The notes beneath the pieces are model-generated. The model made no database searches. It worked only from the letters and a program-made list of their open reading frames with translations, and had not been told where the DNA came from. From an uncultured Eubacterium sp. (GTDB lineage Bacteria; Bacillota; Clostridia; Lachnospirales; Lachnospiraceae): a stretch of 64,000 bases of DNA. Below are positions 52,000-61,473 of this stretch, piece after piece. The stretch is from positions 62,001 to 126,000 of the forward strand of contig CAJUTM010000007.1 in NCBI GenBank assembly GCA_910589595.1, written 5' to 3'. Within the stretch, counting starts at the first letter, position 1. The number at the start of each line of letters is the position of its first letter. A program made the translations under genes and the position numbers.

Positions 52000-53436
52000 A
52001 TGAAAGTAAGCGTAAAGAAGTTAATTGCAATGGGTTTGTGTGTAGTTCTTACTGTAGGTACTCTTACCGGTTGTGGCGGAAATGAAAAAGCGGGAAGTGA
52101 TAAAGGCTCTTCTGCCAATAAAGAAGGTGAAAGTAAATCTGCAGAGAAGAAAACATTTGAAGACTTGGGAGGGATGGACATTATTATCGGTGACTGGTAT
52201 ACTGAAGCCGATACTCTTGCCGACAGAACCGATGAATTCGGAAAGAAACAGAATCAGTATTGGGAAGAGATTCAGAAACAGTACAATTTTACGATTAAAC
52301 GTGATGCTGTATATTCCTATACTGATGCGAAGAAAGATTATGTAAACAGCGTTATGGCAAACAATCCGAAATTCCAGTTGTACTACTTGTATCAGGAATT
52401 TGTATCCGAGCCTTTGATGAAAGGTCTGATGTATGATTTGAGCACTCTTCCGGAGTTTAATTTCGATGAAGAGAAGTGGAATCCTACGGTGAAAGAGCTG
52501 ATGAGCATTGGCAATGGAATTTGGGGTATGAGCCCTGAAAATGAGCCTCGCGGCGGTATCTTCTATAATAAACGTCTCTTTAAAGAGGCTGGTATTAACG
52601 AAGAAGAGCCATATGAACTTCAGGCTTCCGGCGAATGGACTTGGGATAAGTTCGAAGAGTATTGTAAGAAGCTGACAAAAGATACGGACGGCGATGGAAA
52701 GACCGACCAGTATGCGATGGCAAGTTTCTCTAAATATTATCTTCCGATGTGTGCAGCAAACAATAATGCTACCTTTGTTTCACGTAACAAGGATGGTAAG
52801 TATGAAAACGCAATTACGACAAGTGAGTTCAAAAATGCTATGAACTGGGGCGTTGATTTGATTAAAAAAGGTTATATACAGCCAAAACCGGAAAATGCTG
52901 CATGGGATTGGTATAAAGCAGCGTTCCGCGACGGCGAGTCGGCCATGCAGACGGCGGAAGTGTATGAGATTAGCGCCTTTGCTGATATGGAAGATGACTG
53001 GGGGTTTGTTATGTTCCCATATAATCAGGACACGGAAGGCGCTACTAACAAGACAACGCCAAATGACAATATTGTAGTAATGCCAAGCTGTTTTGATGCG
53101 GATACGGCAGAGAAGATTGCTTTTGCTTATGATTTGTATACGGAGCCGGTAGAAGGTTACACACCGGAGGAGCAGGTTCTGGAGAAATATTATACACAGT
53201 TCCGTGACGACCGTGCCGTAGATGAGACAATTTCCATGATGTTACAGCAGGAGCACAAATCTACGTCCTATCTTCCGATGATTAGTGAAATTGATTATGG
53301 TGATTTCTGTTATAGTGTATATGCTATGGCAACGACACCGGCTAAGAAAATCGAAGAGCTTTCCACAAAATGGGGAAGTCAGATTGACAAAGTAAATAAG
53401 AACTATGGGAAGTTCGCACAAGAGCATACAAAGTAA
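52000..53436 (+). CDS. Extracellular sugar-binding lipoprotein (LplA-like)
   Basis: The 478-aa protein has a lipobox signal (VLTVGTLTGCGG, Cys about 25) and a Ser/Lys/Glu linker, then a solute-binding fold with DIIIGDWYTEADTLADRTDEFGKKQNQYWEEIQKQYNF, NGIWGMSPENEPRGGIFYNKRLFKEAGI and WTWDKFEEYCKKLTKDTDGDGKTDQY. It should serve the second permease pair. The large size and LplC-like partners fit an oligosaccharide, probably aldouronate, importer; the ligand is inferred from the neighbouring GH67 and uxu genes. AAGGAGG precedes the ATG. Confidence 0.93.
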   Translation: MKVSVKKLIAMGLCVVLTVGTLTGCGGNEKAGSDKGSSANKEGESKSAEKKTFEDLGGMDIIIGDWYTEADTLADRTDEFGKKQNQYWEEIQKQYNFTIKRDAVYSYTDAKKDYVNSVMANNPKFQLYYLYQEFVSEPLMKGLMYDLSTLPEFNFDEEKWNPTVKELMSIGNGIWGMSPENEPRGGIFYNKRLFKEAGINEEEPYELQASGEWTWDKFEEYCKKLTKDTDGDGKTDQYAMASFSKYYLPMCAANNNATFVSRNKDGKYENAITTSEFKNAMNWGVDLIKKGYIQPKPENAAWDWYKAAFRDGESAMQTAEVYEISAFADMEDDWGFVMFPYNQDTEGATNKTTPNDNIVVMPSCFDADTAEKIAFAYDLYTEPVEGYTPEEQVLEKYYTQFRDDRAVDETISMMLQQEHKSTSYLPMISEIDYGDFCYSVYAMATTPAKKIEELSTKWGSQIDKVNKNYGKFAQEHTK

Positions 53437-53456
53437 TTGAATGTAATATAAGAATG

Positions 53457-53503
53457 AGGGCTGTTCAGAATAAGCGAAAGGTTTGTTTTGTACAGCCCTT
53501 TCT
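53457..53503 (+). terminator. Terminator after the binding-lipoprotein gene
   Basis: AGGGCTGT (53457-53464) pairs with ACAGCCCT (53492-53499). An inner 10-bp stem with G-U pairs (CAGAATAAGC/GTTTGTTTTG) closes on GAAAG, and TTTCT follows. It may be partial, allowing some read-through to the enzyme genes. Confidence 0.7.
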
Positions 53504-53613
53504 AAGATTGGCGATGGCGGGAACAACCGGATATCGTCAGTCTGATAAACGCAGAAAACAATAGGTGCAGGTCATCTTTTAAAATAAAAGAGTGAGCAGT
53601 GGAGGAGGAAATA

Positions 53614-55758
53614 ATGGAACGTTATCAGGATGAAACACTTACATTTGAAGAGAGAGCGGCAGATTTGGTGTCCCGTATGACTTTGGAAGAAAAGGTATAT
53701 CAGACGTTACACGGCGCCGCCGCGATTGAGAGACTTGGGGTTAAAGCATATAATTATTGGAACGAGGCTCTTCACGGTGTGGCAAGGGCAGGGGTAGCTA
53801 CCGTATTTCCTCAGGCGATAGGTTTGGCAGCCACCTTTGACGAAGATTTTCTGGAAGAGGCCGCCGGAGTGATTTCTGACGAGGGGCGCGCAAAATTTAA
53901 TGCACAGCAGAAATATGATGATTATGATATATATAAGGGCCTGACTTTTTGGTCACCCAATGTCAATATTTTCCGTGACCCGAGGTGGGGGCGCGGACAT
54001 GAGACATATGGTGAAGACCCTTATCTGACAAGCCGTCTCGGCGTCCGCTTTATCGAGGGTATGCAGGGCAAAGATGAAAAGTATATGAAAGTGGCCGCCT
54101 GCGCCAAACATTTTGCCGTGCATAGCGGGCCGGAAGACATCCGCCACAGTTTTAATGCGGAAGTATCGCCACAGGATATGCGGGAGACTTATCTGCCTGC
54201 GTTTAAGGCCTGCGTGAAAGAGGCCGGTGTGGAAGTTGTCATGGGGGCGTACAACCGCACGAATGGCGAGGCTTGTTGTGGAAGCAAAACATTATTGGAG
54301 GACATTCTCCGCGGGGAATGGCAATTTAAAGGCCATGTCACATCCGACTGCTGGGCCATCAAGGATTTTCACGAATATCATATGGTAACGGCAAATGCGG
54401 TAGAGAGCGTAGCGCTGGCAATGAACATGGGCTGTGATTTGAACTGCGGCAATATTTACGGTAATCTCTTAAAAGCCGTTGAGCGGGGATTGGTGAAAGA
54501 GGAGACAATCGAGCGTGCCGTTGTCCGTCTGATGACGACGCGCATGAAACTGGGTCTCTTTGACGCACCGGAAAAAGTTCCGTATAATACGATAAATTAT
54601 GATGTAGTAGACTGTGAAAAGCATAAAGAAATCAATGAAAGGGCTGCCCGTAAGAGCGTGGTGCTTCTGAAAAACGAAGAGCAGCTTCTTCCTCTGGACA
54701 AAGAGAAAATTAAAACGATTGGTGTCATCGGGCCGAATGCCAATAACCGCAAAGCGCTCGTTGGCAATTATGAGGGAACGGCTTCCGAATACATTACCGT
54801 TCTGGAGGGCATTCAGAGATATGCCGGCGACGATATTCGCGTTATGTTCTCGGAGGGCTGTCATCTGTGTAAAAATAAAATGCAGGTACTGGCGAAAGAG
54901 AGAGACCGCCTGTCGGAAGTGCGCGCGGTGGCAGACTGTTCGGATGTCATAATCGCCTGCATGGGACTGGACGCCAGCCTCGAGGGCGAAGAGGGAGACG
55001 AGGGCAATGAGTTTGCCAGCGGCGACAAGCCGAATCTGAATCTTCCGGGACTTCAGGAGGAAGTGCTGAAAGTATTAGTTGAGACAGGCAAACCGGTTGT
55101 TTTAGTATTATTATCGGGAAGCGCTCTGGCTATCAATTATGCGGATGAAAATATACCGGCGATTCTTCAGGGATGGTATCCGGGGGCCAGAGGAGGAAAG
55201 GCGATTGCCGAAATACTCTTTGGCGAGTACTCACCGGAGGGAAAACTGCCGGTAACATTTTACCGCACGGCGGAAGAACTTCCGGAATTTACCGATTATT
55301 CCATGAAAAACCGCACTTACCGCTATATGAAAACAGAGGCGCTCTATCCGTTTGGATACGGTCTGGGGTATACGGAGTTTACCTGTACGCAGGAGACGGT
55401 TGAGAGGGACGGGGATAAGTTCACGGTTTCCGCTCTGTTGTCGAACGTGGGGGAAATGGATGGTGCGGAGACGCTGCAGGTTTATGTGAAAGCGTATCAG
55501 GACGGCGCGCCGAACTGGCAGCTTAAAGCATTGAAAAAAGTTGCCGTCAAAGCCGGCGGGGAAGCGAAAATCACCGTTGCTTTAGAGGAAGCGGATTTTG
55601 CACTTTATAACGAAGAGGGAAGAAAGATATTAAGAGCAGGCGACTATGAGGTGTACGTCGGAACATCACAGCCGGATACGAGAAGCATGGCGCTGACCGG
55701 CAGAACTCCGGCGAAAATCACCGTACACTTTGATGAAGAGAAAGAAATAGCAGAATAA
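53614..55758 (+). CDS. GH3 family beta-xylosidase / beta-glucosidase
   Basis: The 714-aa cytoplasmic exo-glycosidase has the GH3 barrel (LTFWSPNVNIFRDPRWGRGHETYGEDPYLTSRLGVRFIEGMQG, KHFAVHSGPE) with nucleophile Asp245 in HVTSDCWAI, the second alpha/beta domain (VVLLKNEEQLLPL, GVIGPNAN, SGSALAI) and a C-terminal fibronectin-III-like domain (GDYEVYVGTSQPDTR). The RDPRWGRGHETYGEDP and TSDCWAI motifs are the form found in xylan-linked enzymes. No signal peptide is present. ATG 53614 with GGAGGAGG before it is preferred over GTG 53599. It starts the catabolic gene run. Confidence 0.93.
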   Translation: MERYQDETLTFEERAADLVSRMTLEEKVYQTLHGAAAIERLGVKAYNYWNEALHGVARAGVATVFPQAIGLAATFDEDFLEEAAGVISDEGRAKFNAQQKYDDYDIYKGLTFWSPNVNIFRDPRWGRGHETYGEDPYLTSRLGVRFIEGMQGKDEKYMKVAACAKHFAVHSGPEDIRHSFNAEVSPQDMRETYLPAFKACVKEAGVEVVMGAYNRTNGEACCGSKTLLEDILRGEWQFKGHVTSDCWAIKDFHEYHMVTANAVESVALAMNMGCDLNCGNIYGNLLKAVERGLVKEETIERAVVRLMTTRMKLGLFDAPEKVPYNTINYDVVDCEKHKEINERAARKSVVLLKNEEQLLPLDKEKIKTIGVIGPNANNRKALVGNYEGTASEYITVLEGIQRYAGDDIRVMFSEGCHLCKNKMQVLAKERDRLSEVRAVADCSDVIIACMGLDASLEGEEGDEGNEFASGDKPNLNLPGLQEEVLKVLVETGKPVVLVLLSGSALAINYADENIPAILQGWYPGARGGKAIAEILFGEYSPEGKLPVTFYRTAEELPEFTDYSMKNRTYRYMKTEALYPFGYGLGYTEFTCTQETVERDGDKFTVSALLSNVGEMDGAETLQVYVKAYQDGAPNWQLKALKKVAVKAGGEAKITVALEEADFALYNEEGRKILRAGDYEVYVGTSQPDTRSMALTGRTPAKITVHFDEEKEIAE

Positions 55759-55772
55759 GATTGGAGAGAAAT

Positions 55773-57743
55773 ATGGAATACAGCAAATGTTGGCTGGACT
55801 ACCGGCCGCTTGAGTCGGTAGAAGAGGTATGGCTGACGCTTATTGTTTCGTGTGATGGCCTGATTATCGAAAGCGCTGTCAAAGAATATGTTTTGGCGAT
55901 GGAGGGGCTGGCCGGCAGAAGACCGAAAGTGACGGCGGATAAGACGTCGGCGGGCGTCAGGCTTCTCGTGGACGAAGACACCGTGTCCGGCGCGGATGGT
56001 TATCGGATTGCCGGAGAAAACGGCGGTTACACGATTTGCGGACAGTCGCCAAGCGGCGTTCTCTATGGCGTTTTTCATTTCCTGCGTATGGCGGCAGGCG
56101 GAGAGTTATCACAGCTTCCTGTTGAAATTGTGCCGGCAATGCCGCTGCGGATGATGAATCATTGGGATAATATGGACGGCAGTATTGAGAGAGGATATTC
56201 AGGAGAATCATTCTTTTATAAAGACTATGAGATTTTGTGGGATGAACGTCTGGAACACTACACGCGTATGATGGCGTCTATTGGGATTAATGGTATTGTC
56301 ATAAATAATGTAAATGTCCATGAGAAAGAGACGTATCTGATTACTGATACTTATTTGCAAAAAGTAAAACAATATGCGGATTTATTTCAGAGATATGGAA
56401 TAAAGCTGTATACCAGTGTTAATTTCGCTGCACCAATGGAATTGGCAGGATTTGATAACTGTGACCCGTTGGAGTCGCAGGTGGCCGAGTGGTGGAAAGA
56501 AACGACGGCACACGTCTATGAGGTGATTCCGGAATTTGGCGGATATTTGGTAAAGGCCGATTCGGAGGGAAGACCGGGGCCGTTTACTTACGGGCGGACT
56601 CACGCCGATGGGGCCAATATGCTTGCCCGCGCGTTAGCTCCACATGGTGGCATCGTAATCTGGCGCTGTTTTGTCTATAACTGCGGTCAGGATTGGAGAG
56701 ACAAGAAGACCGACCGCGCACGCGCGGCATATGATAACTTTATTCATCTGGATGGATGTTTCGACGAAAACGTAGTGCTGCAAATAAAGAACGGGCCGAT
56801 GGATTTTCAAGTGCGGGAACCGGTGTCGCCGTTGTTTGGCGCCCTGAAAAAGACGAACATGATATTGGAAGTACAAATTGCACAAGAGTATACCGGTCAG
56901 CAGATTGACCTCTGCTATCTGCCTCCGATGTGGCGTGAGATTTTGGACTTTGATACTTATGCCGAGGGGAAAGGGAGTACGGTATCGAATATTGTGCGGG
57001 GGGCTGCATACGGACAGAAGTTTTGCGGTATGGCCGCGGTCATCAATACGGGTAATGATAAAAACTGGACGGGAACGGATTTGGCGGCCGCCAATACATA
57101 CGGATATGGCAGACTGGCAATGGAACCGGCCATGTCCTGCGAAGCGATAGCAAAAGAGTGGACAGATTTGACGCTTGGTGCTAAAGTAGAAAAGGACGTC
57201 GTCGATATGCTGATGAAATCGTGGTCGACGTATGAAAAATATACGGCGCCGCTCGGTATTGGCTGGATGGTGTCGCCGCATTATCATTACGGGCCGGATA
57301 TTGACGGATACGAATATGACCGCTGGGGTACTTATCACCGCGCCGATTGCCGTGGACTGGGCGTTGACCGCACGCCGGCGGGCACCGGTTATACAGAGCA
57401 GTATAACGAGCCGTGGAAGACAATTTATGCAGATGTGGAACAATGTCCGCAGGAATTACTGCTCTTTTTCCACTATGTCCGCTATGACGCTGTTTTAAAA
57501 TCCGGCAAGACGCTGATTCAGCATATATACGACACGCATTTCGAGGGCGTGGAAGAAGTAGAGGCAATGATTGCCGTGTGGAAATCGTTAAAGGATGACA
57601 TTGACGAAGAAGTATACGGCCGCGTGCTCGGGCGGATGGAACGCCAGCTGGCGAATGCAAAAGAATGGCGTGACCGTGTGAATACATATTTTTACCGCAA
57701 GAGCGGTGTGAAAGACGAAAAGGGAAGAACAATTTATGAATAA
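55773..57743 (+). CDS. GH67 xylan alpha-1,2-glucuronidase
   Basis: The 656-aa enzyme removes (4-O-methyl)-glucuronate from the non-reducing end of short aldouronates. The N-terminal domain (CWLDYRPLE ... GYTICGQSPSGVLYGVFHFLR) precedes the barrel with the PLRMMNHWDNMDGSIERGYSGESFF signature. The general acid is the Glu in VKADSEGRPGP; the base pair is the Asp in KNGPMDFQ and the Glu 28 residues later in AQEYTG. No signal peptide, so hydrolysis follows uptake. ATG 55773 has TTGGAGAG before it. It lies 14 nt after GH3 and leads to uxuA. Confidence 0.96.
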   Translation: MEYSKCWLDYRPLESVEEVWLTLIVSCDGLIIESAVKEYVLAMEGLAGRRPKVTADKTSAGVRLLVDEDTVSGADGYRIAGENGGYTICGQSPSGVLYGVFHFLRMAAGGELSQLPVEIVPAMPLRMMNHWDNMDGSIERGYSGESFFYKDYEILWDERLEHYTRMMASIGINGIVINNVNVHEKETYLITDTYLQKVKQYADLFQRYGIKLYTSVNFAAPMELAGFDNCDPLESQVAEWWKETTAHVYEVIPEFGGYLVKADSEGRPGPFTYGRTHADGANMLARALAPHGGIVIWRCFVYNCGQDWRDKKTDRARAAYDNFIHLDGCFDENVVLQIKNGPMDFQVREPVSPLFGALKKTNMILEVQIAQEYTGQQIDLCYLPPMWREILDFDTYAEGKGSTVSNIVRGAAYGQKFCGMAAVINTGNDKNWTGTDLAAANTYGYGRLAMEPAMSCEAIAKEWTDLTLGAKVEKDVVDMLMKSWSTYEKYTAPLGIGWMVSPHYHYGPDIDGYEYDRWGTYHRADCRGLGVDRTPAGTGYTEQYNEPWKTIYADVEQCPQELLLFFHYVRYDAVLKSGKTLIQHIYDTHFEGVEEVEAMIAVWKSLKDDIDEEVYGRVLGRMERQLANAKEWRDRVNTYFYRKSGVKDEKGRTIYE

Positions 57744-57776
57744 CGTGGACAAAACCACAGAAAAGAGGTAGCGAAT

Positions 57777-58847
57777 ATGGATATGACGTTGAGATGGTAT
57801 GGTGAGGGAAACGACAGTGTGACCTTGGAGCAGATACGCCAGATTCCGGGGGTGATCGGTGTCATTACGGCGCTCCATGACATTCCGGCAGGGGAGGCAT
57901 GGACGTATGAGGAAGTGATGAAAAGAAAGCAGGAGGTAGAAGCAAAAGGGCTGAAACTCGTTGGTGTGGAGAGCATTAATGTACACGAAGATATTAAGAT
58001 TGGACTGCCGACGAGAGACCGCCTGATTGAAGACTACTGCAAATCGCTGGAGGCAATCGGCAAAGCGGATATTCATTTAGTATGTTACAATTTCATGCCA
58101 ATCTTTGACTGGACAAGAACCGACCTTGCCATGCCGCTGGAAGACGGCTCTACGGCTCTTGCCTATGACGCTTCTATCATTGACGGAATAGACGCCAGCG
58201 AGATGTTTGAGCGTGTGGAGAAAGCGAGCGGCGGTTTTGTAATGCCGGGCTGGGAACCGAACCGCAAAGATGAAATTATGGGGTTATTTGAGAAGTATAA
58301 AGATGTGGACGCAGATAAGCTCCGCGAGAATTATAAATACTTTTTAGATGGCATTATGCCGACATGCGAGAAGTATAAAATAAAGATGGCTGTCCATCCG
58401 GACGATCCGGCATGGGATGTCTTTGGGCTGCCGCGCATTGTCACCTGTGAAGAGGATTTACTGAAAATAGCGGATATGAACAAAAGTATTTACAATGGAT
58501 TTACATTCTGTACCGGCTCGCTTGGAAGTAATTTAAACAATGATTTGCCAAAAATAATCCGCAATCCAAAGATTGCAGAGCGGATTCACTTTGCCCACAT
58601 CCGCAATATTAAATATGAAAATGAGAATCTGTTCCATGAAGTTTCCCATCTGTCAAAAGACGGTAATTTTGATATGTATGAAATAGTAAAGGCTCTGATT
58701 GATATGGGCTTTGACGGCTGTATCCGGCCGGACCACGGGCGGATGATTTGGGATGAACAGGCGCGTCCGGGGTATGGCCTGTATGACCGCGCGCTGGGAG
58801 TTGCGTATATCAACGGTTTGTGGGAAGCGATTCATAAAAATAAGTAA
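57777..58847 (+). CDS. uxuA: Mannonate dehydratase
   Basis: The 356-aa enzyme dehydrates D-mannonate to 2-keto-3-deoxygluconate, in the branch that uses glucuronate released by GH67. It starts MDMTLRWYGEGNDSVTLEQIRQIPGVIGVITALHDIPAGE, and has LVCYNFMPIFDWTRTDLA, MAVHPDDPAWDVFGLPRI, FCTGSLGSN, IHFAHIRNI and PDHGRMIW, the metal-binding and catalytic motifs. AAAAGAGG precedes the ATG, 33 nt after the GH67 gene; uxuB follows after 15 nt. Confidence 0.97.
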   Translation: MDMTLRWYGEGNDSVTLEQIRQIPGVIGVITALHDIPAGEAWTYEEVMKRKQEVEAKGLKLVGVESINVHEDIKIGLPTRDRLIEDYCKSLEAIGKADIHLVCYNFMPIFDWTRTDLAMPLEDGSTALAYDASIIDGIDASEMFERVEKASGGFVMPGWEPNRKDEIMGLFEKYKDVDADKLRENYKYFLDGIMPTCEKYKIKMAVHPDDPAWDVFGLPRIVTCEEDLLKIADMNKSIYNGFTFCTGSLGSNLNNDLPKIIRNPKIAERIHFAHIRNIKYENENLFHEVSHLSKDGNFDMYEIVKALIDMGFDGCIRPDHGRMIWDEQARPGYGLYDRALGVAYINGLWEAIHKNK

Positions 58848-58862
58848 AAGGGAGAGATTGAG

Positions 58863-60467
58863 ATGAAATTAACAGATTTACATAATCAGGTTTCTTCAGA
58901 GTGGGAGCAAAAGGGATATCTGCTTCCCAAGTATAATCGCGAAAAAGTAAAGAGCGCCACAAAGAATGCGCCCGTATGGGTACATTTTGGCGCGGGCAAC
59001 ATTTTCCGCGCATTTCCGGCGGCAAAACTACAGGAACTTTTGAATGCGGGAGAATATGACCGTGGTGTAATTGTGGCGGAGAGTTTCGACCACGAGATTA
59101 TAACAAGAGCATATAAACCTTATGATGGATTGAGTCTTTCCGTTGTATTGAAAGCCGACGGAACGATTGAAAAACATATCGTGGGAAGCGTTGTGGAATC
59201 GCTGGTGGCAGATTCGTCGGTGCCGGAAGACTGGCAGCGGCTGACAGAAATTTTCCGTCAGCCATCCCTGCGGATGGTAACGTTTACGATTACGGAAAAG
59301 GGGTATTCTCTTGTCAATGGAAAAGGGGATAAACTGTCGGGAGTCGCGGAGGGATTAGCGGCGGGGCCTGTCAATCAGAGCCATCTGATGGGACGCATAG
59401 CTGCTTTTTGTTACGAGCGCTTTTTAGCGAATGCAGCGCCTCTTGCACTTGTGAGCACGGATAACTGTTCCCACAATGGCGATAAGTTAAAGGAATCGGT
59501 GATGACTTTTGTGGAAGCATGGCAGGCGGCTGGAAAAGTAGAAGAAGAATTTGTTTCTTATATGAAAGAAAAGGTTTCTTTCCCGTGGACAATGATTGAT
59601 AAAATAACGCCGAGACCAGACGAGAATGTAAAAGAGATGCTTGCTAAAGATGGATTTGAGGACACGGAAGTAATTGTCACGAAATTCAATACTTATACGG
59701 CGCCGTTTGTCAATTCAGAAGAGACCGGATACTTAGTAGTGGAAGACGATTTCCCGAATGGGCGGCCGCCACTGGAGAAAGCCGGTATCGTATTTACCGA
59801 TAGGGAAACGGTGGATAAAGTGGAGAAGATGAAAGTATGTACCTGTCTCAATCCGCTGCACACCGCGCTCGCTGTCTATGGCTGTATGCTCGGTTATACG
59901 TCCATTCATGCGGAAATGAAAGATACGGAGCTGAGTAAGCTCATTGAGACGATGTGTTATCAGGAGGCGATGCCTGTTGTAGTAAATCCGCAGGTAATTG
60001 AGCCAAAAGAATTTGCGGAAGCCGTATTGAAGCTTCGCCTCCCGAATCCGTTTATGCCGGACGCACCGCAGCGCATTGCCTGTGATACTTCACAAAAACT
60101 GCCAATCCGTTTCGGGGAGACAATCCGTCTCTACGTGGAAAGAGACGATTTGAATCCGCAGGATTTAACGCTGATACCTCTTGTGCTCGCCGGATGGTGC
60201 CGCTATCTGATGGGAATTGATGATGACGGCAAACAATTCGAGCAGAGTCCTGACCCGCGTCTGGATGAAATGCGGGAGCATGTAAAGGGGATATCGCTTG
60301 GCGACACCGATGTACACACGGCTTTGCAGCCGATTTTGTCGGACGCCACCATCTTCGCCTCAGACCTCTATGAAGTCGGTCTTGGCGAAAAGATAGAAGG
60401 CATGTTTGTTGAATTGATTGCCGGACAGGGGGCAATTCGCGCCACCCTGAAGAAATATTTAGCTTAG
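58863..60467 (+). CDS. uxuB: D-mannonate oxidoreductase (fructuronate reductase)
   Basis: The 534-aa NAD-dependent polyol dehydrogenase reduces fructuronate to mannonate. It has WVHFGAGNIFRAFPAAKLQ (nucleotide binding), ALVSTDNCSHNGDKLKE, PWTMIDKITPRP, and the catalytic Lys/His area CTCLNPLHTALAVYGCMLGY. GGGAGAG precedes the ATG. uxaC and the later kdg steps are not in the window. The last 9 nt overlap the end of sigG, which runs toward it with no terminator between. Confidence 0.95.
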   Translation: MKLTDLHNQVSSEWEQKGYLLPKYNREKVKSATKNAPVWVHFGAGNIFRAFPAAKLQELLNAGEYDRGVIVAESFDHEIITRAYKPYDGLSLSVVLKADGTIEKHIVGSVVESLVADSSVPEDWQRLTEIFRQPSLRMVTFTITEKGYSLVNGKGDKLSGVAEGLAAGPVNQSHLMGRIAAFCYERFLANAAPLALVSTDNCSHNGDKLKESVMTFVEAWQAAGKVEEEFVSYMKEKVSFPWTMIDKITPRPDENVKEMLAKDGFEDTEVIVTKFNTYTAPFVNSEETGYLVVEDDFPNGRPPLEKAGIVFTDRETVDKVEKMKVCTCLNPLHTALAVYGCMLGYTSIHAEMKDTELSKLIETMCYQEAMPVVVNPQVIEPKEFAEAVLKLRLPNPFMPDAPQRIACDTSQKLPIRFGETIRLYVERDDLNPQDLTLIPLVLAGWCRYLMGIDDDGKQFEQSPDPRLDEMREHVKGISLGDTDVHTALQPILSDATIFASDLYEVGLGEKIEGMFVELIAGQGAIRATLKKYLA

Positions 60468-61235
60468 ATGATATTTCATTGTGTTCAGCGCGTTCTTTTC
60501 CAGACGCGATACCTGCGCCTGTGAGATATGAATTTCCTCCGCTACTTCAGTTTGTGTTTTCCCCTCGAAGTAGCGGAGTTTTATTATGTGGTTTTCCCGC
60601 TCGGGCAGGTGCTCCAATGCGTCGCGCAGCGACAAGTGCTCGACCCAGTTTGCCTCTTTGTTCTTTTTGTCGCTAATCTGGTCCATGACATATAAAGTGT
60701 CGCCGCCCTCGGAGTAGACAGGTTCGTACAGCGATACCGGACTCTGGATGGCGTCCAGCGCGAATACGATATCTTCCGCCGGTATGTCAATCTCTTTGGC
60801 AATATCTTCCAGTGTCGGTTCATTTTCCTGACGTTTCATAAGCGCCTCTTTCGCGTAGATTGCCTTGTAGGCAGTATCCCGCAGGGAACGGCTTACGCGT
60901 ATGGCGTTGTTGTCGCGTAAATACCGCCTCACTTCGCCAATTATCATAGGTACGGCATAAGTGGAGAATTTCACATCCTGACTTACGTCAAAATTGTCGA
61001 TGGCTTTCATAAGTCCGATACAGCCGATTTGAAATAAGTCGTCAATATTTTCATTACTGTTGTGAAAGCGCTGGATAATGCTGAGTACCAGACGGAGGTT
61101 TCCATGAATGTATTGTTCACGGGCTTTTTTATCCCCTTGTTGTATTTTTTGAATTAATTCTTTCTTTTCTTCATTCGAGAGTAACGGTAGTTTACTTGTA
61201 TTGATTCCACAAATTTCAACTTTATAGTGAGCCAT
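60459..61235 (-). CDS. sigG: RNA polymerase sporulation sigma factor G
   Basis: The 258-aa late forespore sigma factor begins YKVEICGINTSKLPLLSNEEKKEL, the conserved SigG start. Region 2 is NLRLVLSIIQRFHNSNENIDDLFQIGCIGLMKAIDNFDVSQDVKFSTYAVPMIIGEVRRYLRDN and region 4 LPERENHIIKLRYFEGKTQTEVAEEIHISQAQVSRLEK. AGGAGGGC precedes the ATG at 61235. It is normally directly after sigE on the same strand; here it is inverted and 24 kb away. Its leader contains the left copy of a 57-bp direct repeat. Confidence 0.97.
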   Translation of the reverse strand: MAHYKVEICGINTSKLPLLSNEEKKELIQKIQQGDKKAREQYIHGNLRLVLSIIQRFHNSNENIDDLFQIGCIGLMKAIDNFDVSQDVKFSTYAVPMIIGEVRRYLRDNNAIRVSRSLRDTAYKAIYAKEALMKRQENEPTLEDIAKEIDIPAEDIVFALDAIQSPVSLYEPVYSEGGDTLYVMDQISDKKNKEANWVEHLSLRDALEHLPERENHIIKLRYFEGKTQTEVAEEIHISQAQVSRLEKNALNTMKYHLS

Positions 61236-61257
61236 AGCCTGCCCTCCTACTGATTTG

Positions 61258-61314
61258 TAATATTAGGGTTGACGGTTTGCGAACGAATTATGCGTAATTT
61301 CATAGAATGAATCA
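61258..61314. repeat. 57-bp direct repeat, left copy
   Basis: It is identical to 62066-62122 over 57 bases (starting TAATATTAGGGTTGACGG and ending AGAATGAATCA). The copies bracket the RelB/YafQ module. On the minus strand this copy contains GCATAATTC, resembling a forespore sigma -35, in the leader of sigG. Confidence 0.9.
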
Positions 61315-61355
61315 TTTGAAAAAAATCAATTGCAGCAAATATGAACGAGAATAAA

Positions 61356-61384
61356 TTGACAATGTATACTATTTGTAGTAAAAT
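61356..61384 (+). promoter_or_regulatory. Promoter of the RelB/YafQ module
   Basis: A consensus TTGACA (61356-61361) and TAAAAT (61379-61384) are 17 bp apart. Confidence 0.75.
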
Positions 61385-61473
61385 GAAGAAAAAAGAGGGT
61401 TATATTGATGCACAGAGCAAAAAAAGAATATAAAGTATCCTTTGTTGCGCTGCGCTTCGGAATGGAGGTCTAT

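Noticed and set aside
56634..57443. A 269-codon open frame antisense to the GH67 gene
   Set aside because: GH67 is certain on the plus strand; the antisense product shows no family features and has typical shadow composition.
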